A stretch of DNA of 64,000 bases, from NCBI GenBank assembly GCA_902476875.1, contig CABSFC010000001.1, forward strand, positions 1 to 64,000, read 5' to 3'. The notes beneath the pieces are model-generated. The model made no database searches, was not told where the DNA came from, and saw only the letters and a list, made by a program, of their open reading frames with translations. Source of the stretch: an uncultured Oscillibacter sp. Lineage in GTDB: Bacteria; Bacillota; Clostridia; Oscillospirales; Oscillospiraceae. Positions 50,779-60,666 of this stretch are shown here, in pieces. Every line of letters starts with the position of its first letter. Within the stretch, counting starts at the first letter, position 1. The translations under genes and the position numbers were made by a program.

Positions 50779-52242
50779 TTATGTGCCGCGCCAGCCGTCC
50801 GCCAGCGGACGCCGCGCATCATCCAGCAAAAACACCCGTATGCGGGTATTGGAGGCCGTCTCCGACAGGACGATCTTGCCGCTCAACACGCCGTCCTGTC
50901 CCACAGTCAGCTCATGATAGGCGATCTGGCGCTGCGCGCCGTTTGCGTCATAGAGGGCCTCCACCGCCGTGGCGGTACTCCCGGGCGCAAGGCCCCGCAC
51001 GCGAAACGCCAGTGCCTGCCGCCCGTCCTCCTGATAGGCGTGCCAGCCGCTGGACAGCACTTCCAGCAGCGCGCCCACATCCAGCAGGCCGTAGCCGTAC
51101 ACGGTGTCGTAGCCCGGCTCTCCCAGGTCCTCCGCTGTGTCCCGCAGAAGCGCCATGAACTCCGCCCGCGTCAACTCCGGCCTGACTGACAGCGCCAGCG
51201 CCGCTGCCGCCGAGACCATCGGCGCGGCGTAGGAGGTCCCCTGTCCGGTGACGTAAGCTGTCTCAGAGGCAATGCCCAGGCCATACAGCCCCTCTCCCGG
51301 CGCCACGGCAAACACGCTCCCGTTCTGATAGGAGAAATAGGAGATTGCCTTTTGCCGGTCCACCGCGCCCACGCCGATCACCGTGTCGTAGCCCGCCGGA
51401 TACCGCACCGGGTCGCTGCCGGTGGAGCCGCCGCTGTTGTTTCCAACCGCCGCCACCAGCCAGACTCCACGCGCCTCTGCGTAGGCCACAGCGTCGGCCA
51501 GGGTCTGGCCCGCCGCATCCAGCGACGTGCCCAGGCTCAGGTTCAGGATCTTGCACTGATAATCGTCCACGCCGCCGTAGATGGCGGCGACGATCTGCGA
51601 CAAACGCCCCGTCTTTGCAGTAAAGCACTTCAGCGGCACAATCTCCGCCCGAGGCGCCATCCCGGCGACGCCCGTGCCGTTTCCGGCGGCGGCCGCCAGG
51701 ATGCCGGTGATGAACGTGCCATGGCCCACGCTGTCGGAGACATCGCTCCGCCCGTCGGTCCCGGCCTCCGCGCAGTAGTTCGTCCCGGCCAGCAGCCGCG
51801 TGCCCGCCAGGTCCTCATGGGCGGTGTAGACGCCGGAGTCCACCACGCCGACGCGCACCGGGACGCCGTTTCCGTCCATGCCGTTGATGCCGTTTTCCCA
51901 AGCGTACTCCATATGCAGCATGGACAGCTCCCACTGCAGCCCGCCGGTATAGGCGGGGTCGTTGGGCGGATCGTCCAGCGTCACGACCCAATCCGGCTCC
52001 GCATAGGCCAGCACCCCGGCTTCCTCCAGCTCCCGCAGGAGGGCGTCGTCAGTGACGCGGAACAGGCCCTCCGGGGCGTAGATCTCCTCCACGCCCTCCG
52101 GCAGTCCGGCCCCCTCCGCCAGCAGGGCCACCGGCTCCGCCAGACGGACCATGTAGCCGTCGTACTCCGCCGCCAAAGCCCCGCCGGAGAGCAGCAGGGC
52201 GCAGAGGAGGGACAGCCAGACGAAGCGCGTTTGCTTTATCAT
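50779..52242 (-). CDS. Secreted subtilisin-like serine protease (S8)
   Basis: 487 residues: signal peptide (FVWLSLLCALLLSGGALAA), a propeptide-like region (about 25-105), then the S8 catalytic domain with Asp in RVGVVDSGVYTAHEDL, His in SVGHGTFITGILAA, oxyanion Asn in VAAVGNNSGGSTGSDP and Ser in GQGTSYAAPMVSAAAAL. A small beta-rich C-terminal domain of about 80 residues follows. Last gene of the surface cluster, 44 bases after the transglutaminase gene. It may process the surface proteins upstream or degrade external protein; not decided by sequence. Confidence 0.93.
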   Translation of the reverse strand: MIKQTRFVWLSLLCALLLSGGALAAEYDGYMVRLAEPVALLAEGAGLPEGVEEIYAPEGLFRVTDDALLRELEEAGVLAYAEPDWVVTLDDPPNDPAYTGGLQWELSMLHMEYAWENGINGMDGNGVPVRVGVVDSGVYTAHEDLAGTRLLAGTNYCAEAGTDGRSDVSDSVGHGTFITGILAAAAGNGTGVAGMAPRAEIVPLKCFTAKTGRLSQIVAAIYGGVDDYQCKILNLSLGTSLDAAGQTLADAVAYAEARGVWLVAAVGNNSGGSTGSDPVRYPAGYDTVIGVGAVDRQKAISYFSYQNGSVFAVAPGEGLYGLGIASETAYVTGQGTSYAAPMVSAAAALALSVRPELTRAEFMALLRDTAEDLGEPGYDTVYGYGLLDVGALLEVLSSGWHAYQEDGRQALAFRVRGLAPGSTATAVEALYDANGAQRQIAYHELTVGQDGVLSGKIVLSETASNTRIRVFLLDDARRPLADGWRGT

Positions 52243-52286
52243 TCGCTGTCCCTCCTTGTCAAATTTGATGCTCTGTTAACCTGATC

Positions 52287-53894
52287 TCACGCAACAAGCG
52301 AAAGGGCTTCGCAGATGGGGCCCCATTGCTCCGTGCCCTCCACCGCGATGATCCGGGCCTCTGTTGCTCCCGGTTTGGAGGTAGAACTGTACTCACCTGC
52401 GCCTGTATAGAGGGCCGCGCCCAGCATTTTGCCGTTTTGATACCAGGCGACCGCGATCATGTTCGTTCCAACCAGCCGGAGATATACGGTGTCGGCTTCC
52501 TGATAATATCCGTAGCCGCCGCCAGCAACCGGCTTATAGGGGTCGATGGTAAGCTCATATATGATGCTGTCCTGCTGATATTGCAGGACCGTGCCGTCTT
52601 CGCCGCTTTCCAGCCTACTTCCAGTGATATAGATGGAAGCGTCGGTAAAAAGTGTTTTGGTTTCCCCTGTTTTCAGATCATAGCTGCAAAGGTCAAAAAA
52701 GGTATTGTAATACAGCTTTCCGGCAAAGTAGCCAAGGCCGGACCCGCCTGTGGTAAAGCCGCTTTTCAGCACTTGGTTGTCCGTGCCGTCTCCCTCATCC
52801 CAGCGCATCAGGCGGGAGGCTGTGACCACGGTAGACTTCCCATCATCGCTGAGGTAGGAGTCGGACTCAATAAAATACCAGGTCCCATCCACTTCCAGGA
52901 ACGGAGTGTTCGCCTTGCCCCAAAAATAGCTGTCGTAAGTTGTGTCGGTACAGCTCTCGGAAACGCCGTACACCCAGTCTCTCTCCTCACCCTCCACGTC
53001 ATGCCCCTCTAATCCGCCGTCACTGCGGAGAAAATACATATGTCTGGCGCATCCAAGGCGGTCATTGACCGGATCGTCAAAGGTCACATCCACATGATAC
53101 CAATGGCCGCCAATCTGCACAAGGTTCCAGATATGGTTCTTGTTGCTGCTCTCCACATAGGAGACCGGGATGCCCAATTTTTGCATGAGCGCGATAAAGA
53201 CCCGGGTATAAGACTCACAGACGCCCGTTTTCTGGCTCAAAAAGTTATACGCGTCGTGAATCGTATAGCTTGTATCGTATTCGTAATTTGCCGCCAGATA
53301 ATCATGGATGAACAGGACCTGTTCCAGGTCGCTCCACTCCGGGTCGACCAGTCCGGCGATCCGCTCGATCTCGCGGTCATAGAACTCCTTTTTCGGCTTA
53401 TATTCCGCAGGGGTCATCGTATAGGCCGGCGGCGTAAGGCTTACAAGGATGCCGCCGTTCGTGTAACCAATGCCCCATGTTTCGCCGCTTTGCACCATGA
53501 ACAGATCCGGGTTGTTGTGGCAGGCCATATCCACCAGTTTTTGGATGTTTGCGTTGGTGTTCACAATGCCGCAGCTCTCTGAAATCGAAATTTCCGTTTG
53601 AAAGGCCCGCAGACCGGCGGCCAGCTGTTCCGCTGCCGCCGCGAAATTTTCTGCCGCGGACAGGGAGACCTCCGGCTCGCCGCCCCGCTCGATGCCGATG
53701 GTCTCCACCGCTTCGACCCAGATCAGCTCCCCGGCCTCGTCTGCAGGCTCGGTGGGCAGAATGTCCGCCGCCGCGGTCTCCGGCTCCCCGGTCATGCCGG
53801 CCGCTCCCTCCGTCTCCTCCGCCGCCGCGCTCACAGTCAGCAGCATCAGCGCCGCCAGAAAGCCCAGCAGGGCTTTTTTCCAATGTTTTCTCAT
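52287..53894 (-). CDS. Secreted transglutaminase-like protein
   Basis: 535 residues with a signal peptide. The transglutaminase core (about 170-300) carries Cys in GVCESYTRVFIALMQKLGIP, His in NKNHIWNLVQIGG and Asp in YHVDVTFDDP. The remainder is a beta-rich region (DGTWYFIESDSYLSDDGKST) resembling DUF5050/KELCH-like repeats, with a C-terminal small domain. Members may be peptidases or cross-linking enzymes; either could act on the neighbouring surface proteins. ATG at 53894 has GAGGTG nine bases upstream; a TTG two codons earlier is less likely. Confidence 0.85.
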   Translation of the reverse strand: MRKHWKKALLGFLAALMLLTVSAAAEETEGAAGMTGEPETAAADILPTEPADEAGELIWVEAVETIGIERGGEPEVSLSAAENFAAAAEQLAAGLRAFQTEISISESCGIVNTNANIQKLVDMACHNNPDLFMVQSGETWGIGYTNGGILVSLTPPAYTMTPAEYKPKKEFYDREIERIAGLVDPEWSDLEQVLFIHDYLAANYEYDTSYTIHDAYNFLSQKTGVCESYTRVFIALMQKLGIPVSYVESSNKNHIWNLVQIGGHWYHVDVTFDDPVNDRLGCARHMYFLRSDGGLEGHDVEGEERDWVYGVSESCTDTTYDSYFWGKANTPFLEVDGTWYFIESDSYLSDDGKSTVVTASRLMRWDEGDGTDNQVLKSGFTTGGSGLGYFAGKLYYNTFFDLCSYDLKTGETKTLFTDASIYITGSRLESGEDGTVLQYQQDSIIYELTIDPYKPVAGGGYGYYQEADTVYLRLVGTNMIAVAWYQNGKMLGAALYTGAGEYSSTSKPGATEARIIAVEGTEQWGPICEALSLVA

Positions 53895-53919
53895 ATCCAA
53901 AACACCTCATCAAAGGGAA

Positions 53920-53949
53920 CAGGGGCAGCTGCTTGCACAGCTGCCCCTG
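53920..53949 (-). terminator. Hairpin between the giant surface gene and the transglutaminase gene
   Basis: Perfect 12-bp stem CAGGGGCAGCTG / CAGCTGCCCCTG with a six-base loop. There is only a weak T-rich tail (TTCCCTTT) on the minus strand, so it may reduce rather than stop read-through. Confidence 0.5.
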
Positions 53950-53994
53950 TCCGTCATCGTTTAGCAGCCATTTGTTCGTTGGCCTGCCTGGAAT

Positions 53995-56900
53995 TTACTC
54001 CACAACATTCTCATAGAACCGCTGCAGGATCGCCGCGAACTGCGCGCGGTTGGCGGTGCCGGCGGGGTTCAGGGTCCCCTGGGCGGTGCCGCCCACGATA
54101 CCGTTGGCCACGGACCAGCTCATGGCGTCCTGGGCGTAGCCGGCCACCTTGGCGTAGTCGGGGAACGCCGTCAGGTCCGCGCCGCCGGTGGTCTTGTAGC
54201 CCATCATCGCGGCATAGCGGTACAGGATCGTCACCATCTGCTGGCGGGACACGGCGGCGCCGGGATTCGTGCCGTCGGAGACGCCGCTGGCCACCGCCCA
54301 GTCCTTGGCCTCGGCCATGTTGGCGGGCCGCTGGCCGGACAGGCGGGCCAGGATCATCCACAGCTGCTGCCGGGTCACGGAGCCGTTGGGGTTGAAGGTC
54401 GTGGCGCTGCTGCCGTTCATGTAGCCGTTCTCATAGGCCCACGCGATGGCGTCCCGGGCCCAGAAGTCTTCGGCCACGTCGGTGAAGGGCCAGACGTCTT
54501 CCTCGATCTCCGTGAAGAACGCCTCCACGGTGACCTTGCCGTCGGGCATGGTGAAGGTGAACTTGCCGTTCTTGCCCTCGGTGACCTTGACGCGGTCGCC
54601 GTCCTTGTCGGTGACCCGCAGGGTGTCCAGCTCGTAGCCCGCGTCAGGCTTGACGGTGACGGTCACCGTGACGCCCTTGGCGGCGGTCTTGAGGCTGGTG
54701 GTGACGGTGCCGTTCTTGGCCTTCTCCGTGGTGACGCTGTAGGTGGGCGTGACGACGGAGCCGCCGCCACCGCCGCTGTGGCTGGGCGTGGAGGGCGTGG
54801 TGGGCGCGGTGGTCTGGGTAAAGGACGGCCTCGCAGTCTGCGTGCTGCCCAGCCCCAGCAGGGCCTCCGTCACGGTCTTGTAGGTCGTGTCGCCGATGGT
54901 CCAGCCGTTGAAGGTGCTGCCGCTCTTGCTGTCGGCGGGCAGGGCCTTGCCGATGTCGGCGGCGGTGTAGGTGACGTTCTGCTCGCGGCCGTCCGCGAAC
55001 TGGAAGGTGACCGTGACGCTGTCAGCGTTGGTCACGACCTCGAAGGTGCCGGTCAGACTGCTGGTCTGGAAGGTGACGTTAATGCCGTCGCCGGTGGCGG
55101 GCAGGTACTCGACGCTGCTGCCGACCGTACGCTTGACATAGACGCCACTGCTACTCTCACTCGAGGGGATCTTCACCGTGATGGGCTGGGTCAGGGAGGT
55201 CAGGGTGCCGGTTTGGCTCTCGGAGCCGGAGGTTATGGTATACGTGGCCTTCAGCTGGTCGCCTTCCAGGGCGACATTCACTTCAACGTTGGCGCTGGCC
55301 TCGCCGGCCTTCTTCGCCAAAGCCTCCGCCTGGTCGATGACAGACTGGGGCAGGGCGTTCTCCGCGCCGGTGGCAATACTGCCGGAGGCGGCGCTGACCG
55401 TCACGCTGGCGGGCAGGACCGTCACGGCGGAGGTATCCAGGGTGTAGACGATCTCCTTGCCGTTCACGGTGACCGTGACCTTGCCATCGGCGACTGTGGG
55501 GGTGCCAACGGTCACGCCGGACACGCTGGGCGTGGTAAAGCTATAACCGAGGCCATCCTTGTCGCTGGTCGTGCCGGTCACCTTGATGGTGGTGCCGCTG
55601 ACCGTGGCGGTCATGCCGGTGCCGCCGGTGACGGTCACGCCGGTGATCGGCTCCGTCACGGCGTTGACCGTGACAGTTTTGCTGGCAGACCGGTAGTTGT
55701 CGGTCTCCGCGATGGACACGGTGATCGTGGCGGCGCCGTTTCCGACGGCGGTGACCTTACCGGCGCTGCTGACCGTGGCCACGGCTGTCGCGCCGCTGGT
55801 GTAGGTGATCGCCGCGCTCCTGTCGATATCGGTATCCGTGGAAGCGGTGATGGCGCCGGTCAGGGAGCCGGGGATCAGGGTCAGGGCCGCGGGATCGACC
55901 GTCAGATTACGGGCAGCCTTGTCGATGGTGTAACTGTGGGTGTCCGCCGCGGGCAGCTGGTAGTTGGGGTTGCTCAGCTTGGCCGCCTTGGCGGTGTAGG
56001 TGCCCGCCTTGGTGGCGGTGTTGCCGGTCAATGTGACCTCGCAGGCGTCGCCGCCGACAAGGCCGGTGGCGGTGGCGGTGACCGTCTTGACGGTGCCGTC
56101 ATAGGTCGGACTGATGGGATCGTTCCAGGTCAGGCCCACTTCCTTGGGGGTGATGGTGACCGTGGTCTCGCCCTTGCCGTAGTGGGTATCGCTGATATAC
56201 TCGGCGGTCACCGTGTAGGTTCCAGCATCCTTAGGCTTTTCCGCGCTGCTGGCAGCGGCGCCGGTCTTGGTATAGGTGAACTTCCAGCTGGAGCTGGCCG
56301 CCAGGCCGTCTCCGTCGTCCACTGCAGCCGCAGCGGGGTCAGCGATGGCCGTTCCGTCATAGGTCTTATCGGTGGCGGAAACCGTCACCTTCACCGGGTA
56401 TTTGGAGGTCGCGGTGAAGGTCGTGGCGGGCATGGTGCCGCTATAGGTGGCCCAGGCGGGGAAGCAGTCGTTGGTCAGGGTGACAGTCGTCTCCTGATTC
56501 TGCGTGTCCGTCACTTTGCCGGCCAGGGTCTGCAGCGCACTGAGGGTCTTATCCCAGGCCGCCGTCACGGTCGCAGCTGTCACGCTGTTGTCATAGGTGA
56601 GCGTGACCGTCTCAGGGAAGCCCAGGTCCGCGAGGCTACTGGCTCCGGTCACCTCGCTCTTGGCCTTGGTGATGGCGGAGGGGACGGTCGCGATGCCAGT
56701 GATGGTCACGGGGGTGACCGTAATCGTGGCCTTGATGGACAGGGTGTTGGAGAAGTTCTCCCCCTTGACCGTACCCTGGAAGGTATAGGTGCCGCCCTTG
56801 ACGTTATAGGCCTCGGCAGCGTCGGCCCAGGTGATGGGCAGGGTCGAGGTCAGGCCGCTGCCGTAGCTGACAACCGCCTCGGTGGGCAGGGTGATCGCGG

Positions 56901-59900
56901 GGTTGCCGCTGGCCTTGGTCAGCGCTTCGGTGTTATTCCCGTCATTGGCCAGCATCGTGACCGGGGTCACCGCTGTGGTGGTGCCGGTCATTGTGGCTTT
57001 GGTGATCTCAGCCGGGACGGAGACGGAAGCGGTCTTCAGCTCGTAGTTCGCGCTGTCAGCGCCCTCCAGCGCCAGCGCGACCGTGAGGTTCTCCGTGTGT
57101 ACATCCGCGCTGTTGTATGCGGGGATGGTGGGGGTGACCGCCGCAGTGTCGCCGGACAGGATGCCGGTGACAGCCAGCGCGCCGGAGGAAGTACCGGCAG
57201 CATTGGTGCCGTCATAGGTCTTGGAGACCGCATAGCTTCCCGCCGCCACGGTGACTTCCCGCTTGCTGATCGTCAGGTTCGCCGTCACGGTGCCGACATG
57301 GCCGGGGATATCGTCTTTAGCGATATCATCCTCATAGCTGGCAGTGACAGTGTAGGTGCCGGCGGCCTTGGGGGCCTCCGTACTGGCATCGTAGCTGGTC
57401 TCGCCGGTGCCCGTATAGGTGTAAGTCCAGGTGCCGGTGGTATCGCCGCCGGTGGCCTGCACGGTGTACGGATCACCATAGACCGCCGCAACATCGTTCA
57501 GCGTCAGGCTGCCGGAGATATCGGTCTTGCTCTTGAACGTCAGCGTGATGGTGACGTCCTTGTCCTCGTAGTTCTCACTCTGGACCGTCACGGTGATGGT
57601 GCCGGTGGTGTCCGCATCCTGCGCGGTGGCCACCGTGAAGCTCAGCGTGGAGCCGGAGACGGTGGGGGTATCCGCAATATAGTCCGCGCTCTTTCCCCGA
57701 TAGGAATAGGTCACGGCACCGGCATCCGTGGGAACGCCCGCAATGGCGCTCAGGTCATAGGTATAAGCCTTGTTATCACTGCCCTCCACCGTATTGGACA
57801 GGACCGTCTTGCCGGGGGCGGCAAGGCCGCCGGAAATGGAGGCTTTCCCGATCTTAACACTATTGGGAGCGGTGACGTTGGAAAGCGCGCCGGCACTCAG
57901 TGCATAGTTGGTGGTCCAGCTATCCTCCAATTGGATGCCGGTGACATGCACGGTGGCGGTGCCCGCCTTGGGGCTGGTCCAGGTGAACGTGCCCTGGGCT
58001 GTGGGGGCCTCGCCGTTCACCGCGCCGGTCAGCGAAATTGTGCCGGCGGCATCTGTCTTGCCGTCGTAGGTCTTGGAAGCCACGGTGGACACGCTGGGGG
58101 TCAGCGTGACCTTGCCAATCTCCAGGGTCTTCGTCGCATTGGTCAGGGTGTAGTTGCCGTCCGCTGTGGAAGCGGTGGCGGTATACGTCCCGGCGTTCTG
58201 GAATGCAGCGCCACTGTCGAAGCTGACCGTGCAGATCTGCTCGACATGGTCCACGTCCGTATACTTGGCCGTGACGGTGCTGCTCTGATCAGTGCCGGTA
58301 TAAGCGTACGAATCATACGCGGACCAGGTGACCGCCACTTCCCTGGGGCTGATGGTGAACTGCCTGGTGACCTCCTCCACCGCGCCATAGTTCGTACCAG
58401 CCGCGGCGGAAACGCCGATCCAGTAGGTGCCGGCATTTGTGGGCGCGCCGGTCAGCGAACTGCCCACTGCGCCGTTGCTGTCTGCATACCACTTGACGAT
58501 CACAGCACCGTCGCCGGCATAGGCGTAGATCAGGCCGGTGCCAGACGCGCCCGCGGTCACGGGCTGACCGTCAAAGACGATGGCAGCTGGGTCAGAAATG
58601 GTGATGCTGGCCGCCTTGGCGGTGATGCTGAAGGTCTTTGTCGCATCGTTAAACGCATAGTTGCCGCCGGACACGGCCTTGACCGTGACGGAACCGCTGC
58701 CGACACCCATATTGGCGCCATACTCCACCGTGTAATCAGTGCCCTGCACCAGCGTCTTGCTGTCGCCCGTCACAGTCACGTCGGGGCAGATCTGTTCGCC
58801 GGTGTAGGTCTGGTCCGGGATGTCGGCAATTTCGACGGAAATGTTCTTGGGACTGACCGTCACGGAGACCTGGCACTCGGCTGTGGCATAATTTACGCTG
58901 TCAGTCGGAGTAAACACAACAGTATATTGCGTTGTGTTGCTGTCGGAGACCTGCGGGGCAATCGTGTTGTCCTTCCAGGCAAAACTACCGTTAACCTCAG
59001 TGTTCCCAAACCACGCACTTCCGCCTGTAAGAGTACTCTCTGCAAGCGTATCGCCATAAGTGATGCCGCCCGCAGTGGGAGCAGTCAGGGTCGGCGTATC
59101 CTGGCCAGCCGTGGCAGGATAGGTCTTGGTCAGCACATAACCGCCATTGCCGTCAGCAGACACGCTCCACGCCTCTCCGTCTACAGTAAAGGAGGGGTTC
59201 GCGGGGAACTCATAGCCTTCGGCGGGCTTTACTGTGATTTGGGCTGTATAGGCGGTGTTGGCCTGGAATCGACCAGAGACCTCCGTTCCTCCATCAAACC
59301 AAGCCACAGAGACTGTTATCTGCTCAGAACCGTTCAGCGTCGTGCTGGGTTCAGCGCCCTTGACAGGAGCTGTCATGCCGGTGAGGGCAATACTGCTTGC
59401 CGTTTCCTCGACAATCGAAACCACCTGATTCGTGATCGAATCGCTCTTGAAGGTATCCGTTCCGGCTGTATCCTCGTACAGAGTGATCGTGCAGTCTCCC
59501 CGTGCGATCACATTGAAGGTGATGGTCGCAAACAGCCCGGCTTGGTATTCAACGTCTACTGCTCCGCCAAGCGCAAAACCAACTGTACCGTTGTTATTCG
59601 CTTCTGTACGCGTTGAAACGGCAGTAAAATCTACCCATGTATTTTTTCCACTGGTTTTATTAATGCCAATATCATCCGGGTATTCAGGATCACTGCCAAC
59701 AATTTGCACACATTGCAGCTTTTCTTTATCAAATGCAATGCCGCATGTAAAAGAACTCACTGTCATTGCCTTTACCGAAAGCTGAACAGTGACGGTGTCT
59801 CCCACCCTCACGTCCTTAAGACTTCCGCTAACCGCATCTGTGGAAACAGCCATCTCCACATTCGTTTCTCCGTCTGCCGCGAAAACAGCCGTTGGAATCA

Positions 59901-59949
59901 GCGACAACAACAGGAGAAAGGATAAAAGAAGTGATAAACATTTTTTCAT
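53995..59949 (-). CDS. Giant cohesin-MBG/YDG-SLH surface protein
   Basis: 1984 residues. Signal peptide (1-25), a cohesin-like domain (about 28-175; GDTVTVQLSVKAMTVSSFTC, GLFATITFNVIARGDCTITL), then about 1200 residues of MBG/YDG-type beta repeats (YTGEQICPDVTVTGDSKTL, SKTYDGKTDAAGTISLTGAV, GTYTVTASYEDD), a Big2-like domain (VATVSSAGKVTAVGNGAATI), InlB/Listeria-type repeats, a Gly-rich linker (SHSGGGGGS) and three C-terminal SLH domains (WPFTDVAEDFWARDAIAWAY...FNPNGSVTRQQLWMILARL). SLH domains tether it to the cell wall; the repeats form a long stalk. By eye, the cohesin-coding 5' part is less GC-rich than the rest. Confidence 0.88.
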   Translation of the reverse strand: MKKCLSLLLSFLLLLSLIPTAVFAADGETNVEMAVSTDAVSGSLKDVRVGDTVTVQLSVKAMTVSSFTCGIAFDKEKLQCVQIVGSDPEYPDDIGINKTSGKNTWVDFTAVSTRTEANNNGTVGFALGGAVDVEYQAGLFATITFNVIARGDCTITLYEDTAGTDTFKSDSITNQVVSIVEETASSIALTGMTAPVKGAEPSTTLNGSEQITVSVAWFDGGTEVSGRFQANTAYTAQITVKPAEGYEFPANPSFTVDGEAWSVSADGNGGYVLTKTYPATAGQDTPTLTAPTAGGITYGDTLAESTLTGGSAWFGNTEVNGSFAWKDNTIAPQVSDSNTTQYTVVFTPTDSVNYATAECQVSVTVSPKNISVEIADIPDQTYTGEQICPDVTVTGDSKTLVQGTDYTVEYGANMGVGSGSVTVKAVSGGNYAFNDATKTFSITAKAASITISDPAAIVFDGQPVTAGASGTGLIYAYAGDGAVIVKWYADSNGAVGSSLTGAPTNAGTYWIGVSAAAGTNYGAVEEVTRQFTISPREVAVTWSAYDSYAYTGTDQSSTVTAKYTDVDHVEQICTVSFDSGAAFQNAGTYTATASTADGNYTLTNATKTLEIGKVTLTPSVSTVASKTYDGKTDAAGTISLTGAVNGEAPTAQGTFTWTSPKAGTATVHVTGIQLEDSWTTNYALSAGALSNVTAPNSVKIGKASISGGLAAPGKTVLSNTVEGSDNKAYTYDLSAIAGVPTDAGAVTYSYRGKSADYIADTPTVSGSTLSFTVATAQDADTTGTITVTVQSENYEDKDVTITLTFKSKTDISGSLTLNDVAAVYGDPYTVQATGGDTTGTWTYTYTGTGETSYDASTEAPKAAGTYTVTASYEDDIAKDDIPGHVGTVTANLTISKREVTVAAGSYAVSKTYDGTNAAGTSSGALAVTGILSGDTAAVTPTIPAYNSADVHTENLTVALALEGADSANYELKTASVSVPAEITKATMTGTTTAVTPVTMLANDGNNTEALTKASGNPAITLPTEAVVSYGSGLTSTLPITWADAAEAYNVKGGTYTFQGTVKGENFSNTLSIKATITVTPVTITGIATVPSAITKAKSEVTGASSLADLGFPETVTLTYDNSVTAATVTAAWDKTLSALQTLAGKVTDTQNQETTVTLTNDCFPAWATYSGTMPATTFTATSKYPVKVTVSATDKTYDGTAIADPAAAAVDDGDGLAASSSWKFTYTKTGAAASSAEKPKDAGTYTVTAEYISDTHYGKGETTVTITPKEVGLTWNDPISPTYDGTVKTVTATATGLVGGDACEVTLTGNTATKAGTYTAKAAKLSNPNYQLPAADTHSYTIDKAARNLTVDPAALTLIPGSLTGAITASTDTDIDRSAAITYTSGATAVATVSSAGKVTAVGNGAATITVSIAETDNYRSASKTVTVNAVTEPITGVTVTGGTGMTATVSGTTIKVTGTTSDKDGLGYSFTTPSVSGVTVGTPTVADGKVTVTVNGKEIVYTLDTSAVTVLPASVTVSAASGSIATGAENALPQSVIDQAEALAKKAGEASANVEVNVALEGDQLKATYTITSGSESQTGTLTSLTQPITVKIPSSESSSGVYVKRTVGSSVEYLPATGDGINVTFQTSSLTGTFEVVTNADSVTVTFQFADGREQNVTYTAADIGKALPADSKSGSTFNGWTIGDTTYKTVTEALLGLGSTQTARPSFTQTTAPTTPSTPSHSGGGGGSVVTPTYSVTTEKAKNGTVTTSLKTAAKGVTVTVTVKPDAGYELDTLRVTDKDGDRVKVTEGKNGKFTFTMPDGKVTVEAFFTEIEEDVWPFTDVAEDFWARDAIAWAYENGYMNGSSATTFNPNGSVTRQQLWMILARLSGQRPANMAEAKDWAVASGVSDGTNPGAAVSRQQMVTILYRYAAMMGYKTTGGADLTAFPDYAKVAGYAQDAMSWSVANGIVGGTAQGTLNPAGTANRAQFAAILQRFYENVVE

Positions 59950-59963
59950 AAGTCAGCCCCCTA

Positions 59964-60650
59964 TCAGCCTAATGTTGAGTCAATCTTCGCAACATAACGC
60001 AGGATTCTTGTCGCGTCGTCTGCTTCAACAGTTCCATTGCCATTAGCATCCGCCGCTAAAAGCGCGTTAGCACTTGTCATATACTGAATCTTCGCAACGT
60101 GTCTAAGTACAACTGTAGCGTCGTATGCCGTTACATCTCCATCCTCATTGACATCGCCCAGCGTATACGGCAGATAATAATCAAACGACGCGACCTCGGT
60201 CAGACCGCTCAAGATACCGTCATTACTGCTCAGGTAGAGCGTGTAGTGCCTGCCGGATTCCAGCTTGCTGGGGTAGACGTTGAACGTAACCTCCGCCCCA
60301 GCCGCCGTGGCCTGGTTGATATACACGAGATTGCTCTCCGTGGGGACCGGGGTTTCGTCCTGCGCGGCCGGATCGCTGACCAGCGCAAAGACCACGTAGT
60401 AGCTCCCGTTCCGCGCTTCGGAATAGGTCAGCGCAACGCGCTCCGCGCCGGTGTATAACGTCACCTCTCCGCCATTGACCGTCTCTTCTTTGCCGGTCAC
60501 TTCTGTGCGCTCCGCCGTCTGGGGCTTCACGGTTGTTCCATTTTCTTCTTTCACATTGTACATGCCGCCGTCCGCCGCCAGGGCGCTCACGCACAGCAGT
60601 CCGGCGAAAGCCGCCGCCAGCAGGGCCGTCCGCAACCATTTTTTCTTCAT
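59964..60650 (-). CDS. Secreted dockerin-domain protein
   Basis: 228 residues: signal peptide (TALLAAAFAGLLCVSALA), an N-terminal beta region of about 120 residues with no family I recognise, then a C-terminal type-I-like dockerin with two calcium-loop repeats: LGDVNEDGDVTAYDATVVLR and ADANGNGTVEADDATRILRY. It is encoded between two cohesin-SLH proteins, the obvious partners. There is no catalytic domain, so it may be an adaptor or structural partner rather than a cellulosomal enzyme. The dockerin-coding part is visibly lower in GC than the first half. Confidence 0.9.
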   Translation of the reverse strand: MKKKWLRTALLAAAFAGLLCVSALAADGGMYNVKEENGTTVKPQTAERTEVTGKEETVNGGEVTLYTGAERVALTYSEARNGSYYVVFALVSDPAAQDETPVPTESNLVYINQATAAGAEVTFNVYPSKLESGRHYTLYLSSNDGILSGLTEVASFDYYLPYTLGDVNEDGDVTAYDATVVLRHVAKIQYMTSANALLAADANGNGTVEADDATRILRYVAKIDSTLG

Positions 60651-60666
60651 TCTTCCGCCTCTTTTC

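Noticed and set aside
54778..59616. A 1612-codon open frame on the plus strand
   Set aside because: It is antisense to the giant SLH protein, whose signal peptide, cohesin, repeats and SLH domains are unmistakable. The opposite frame is open only because of codon bias and high GC. Similar antisense frames over other genes were dropped for the same reason.
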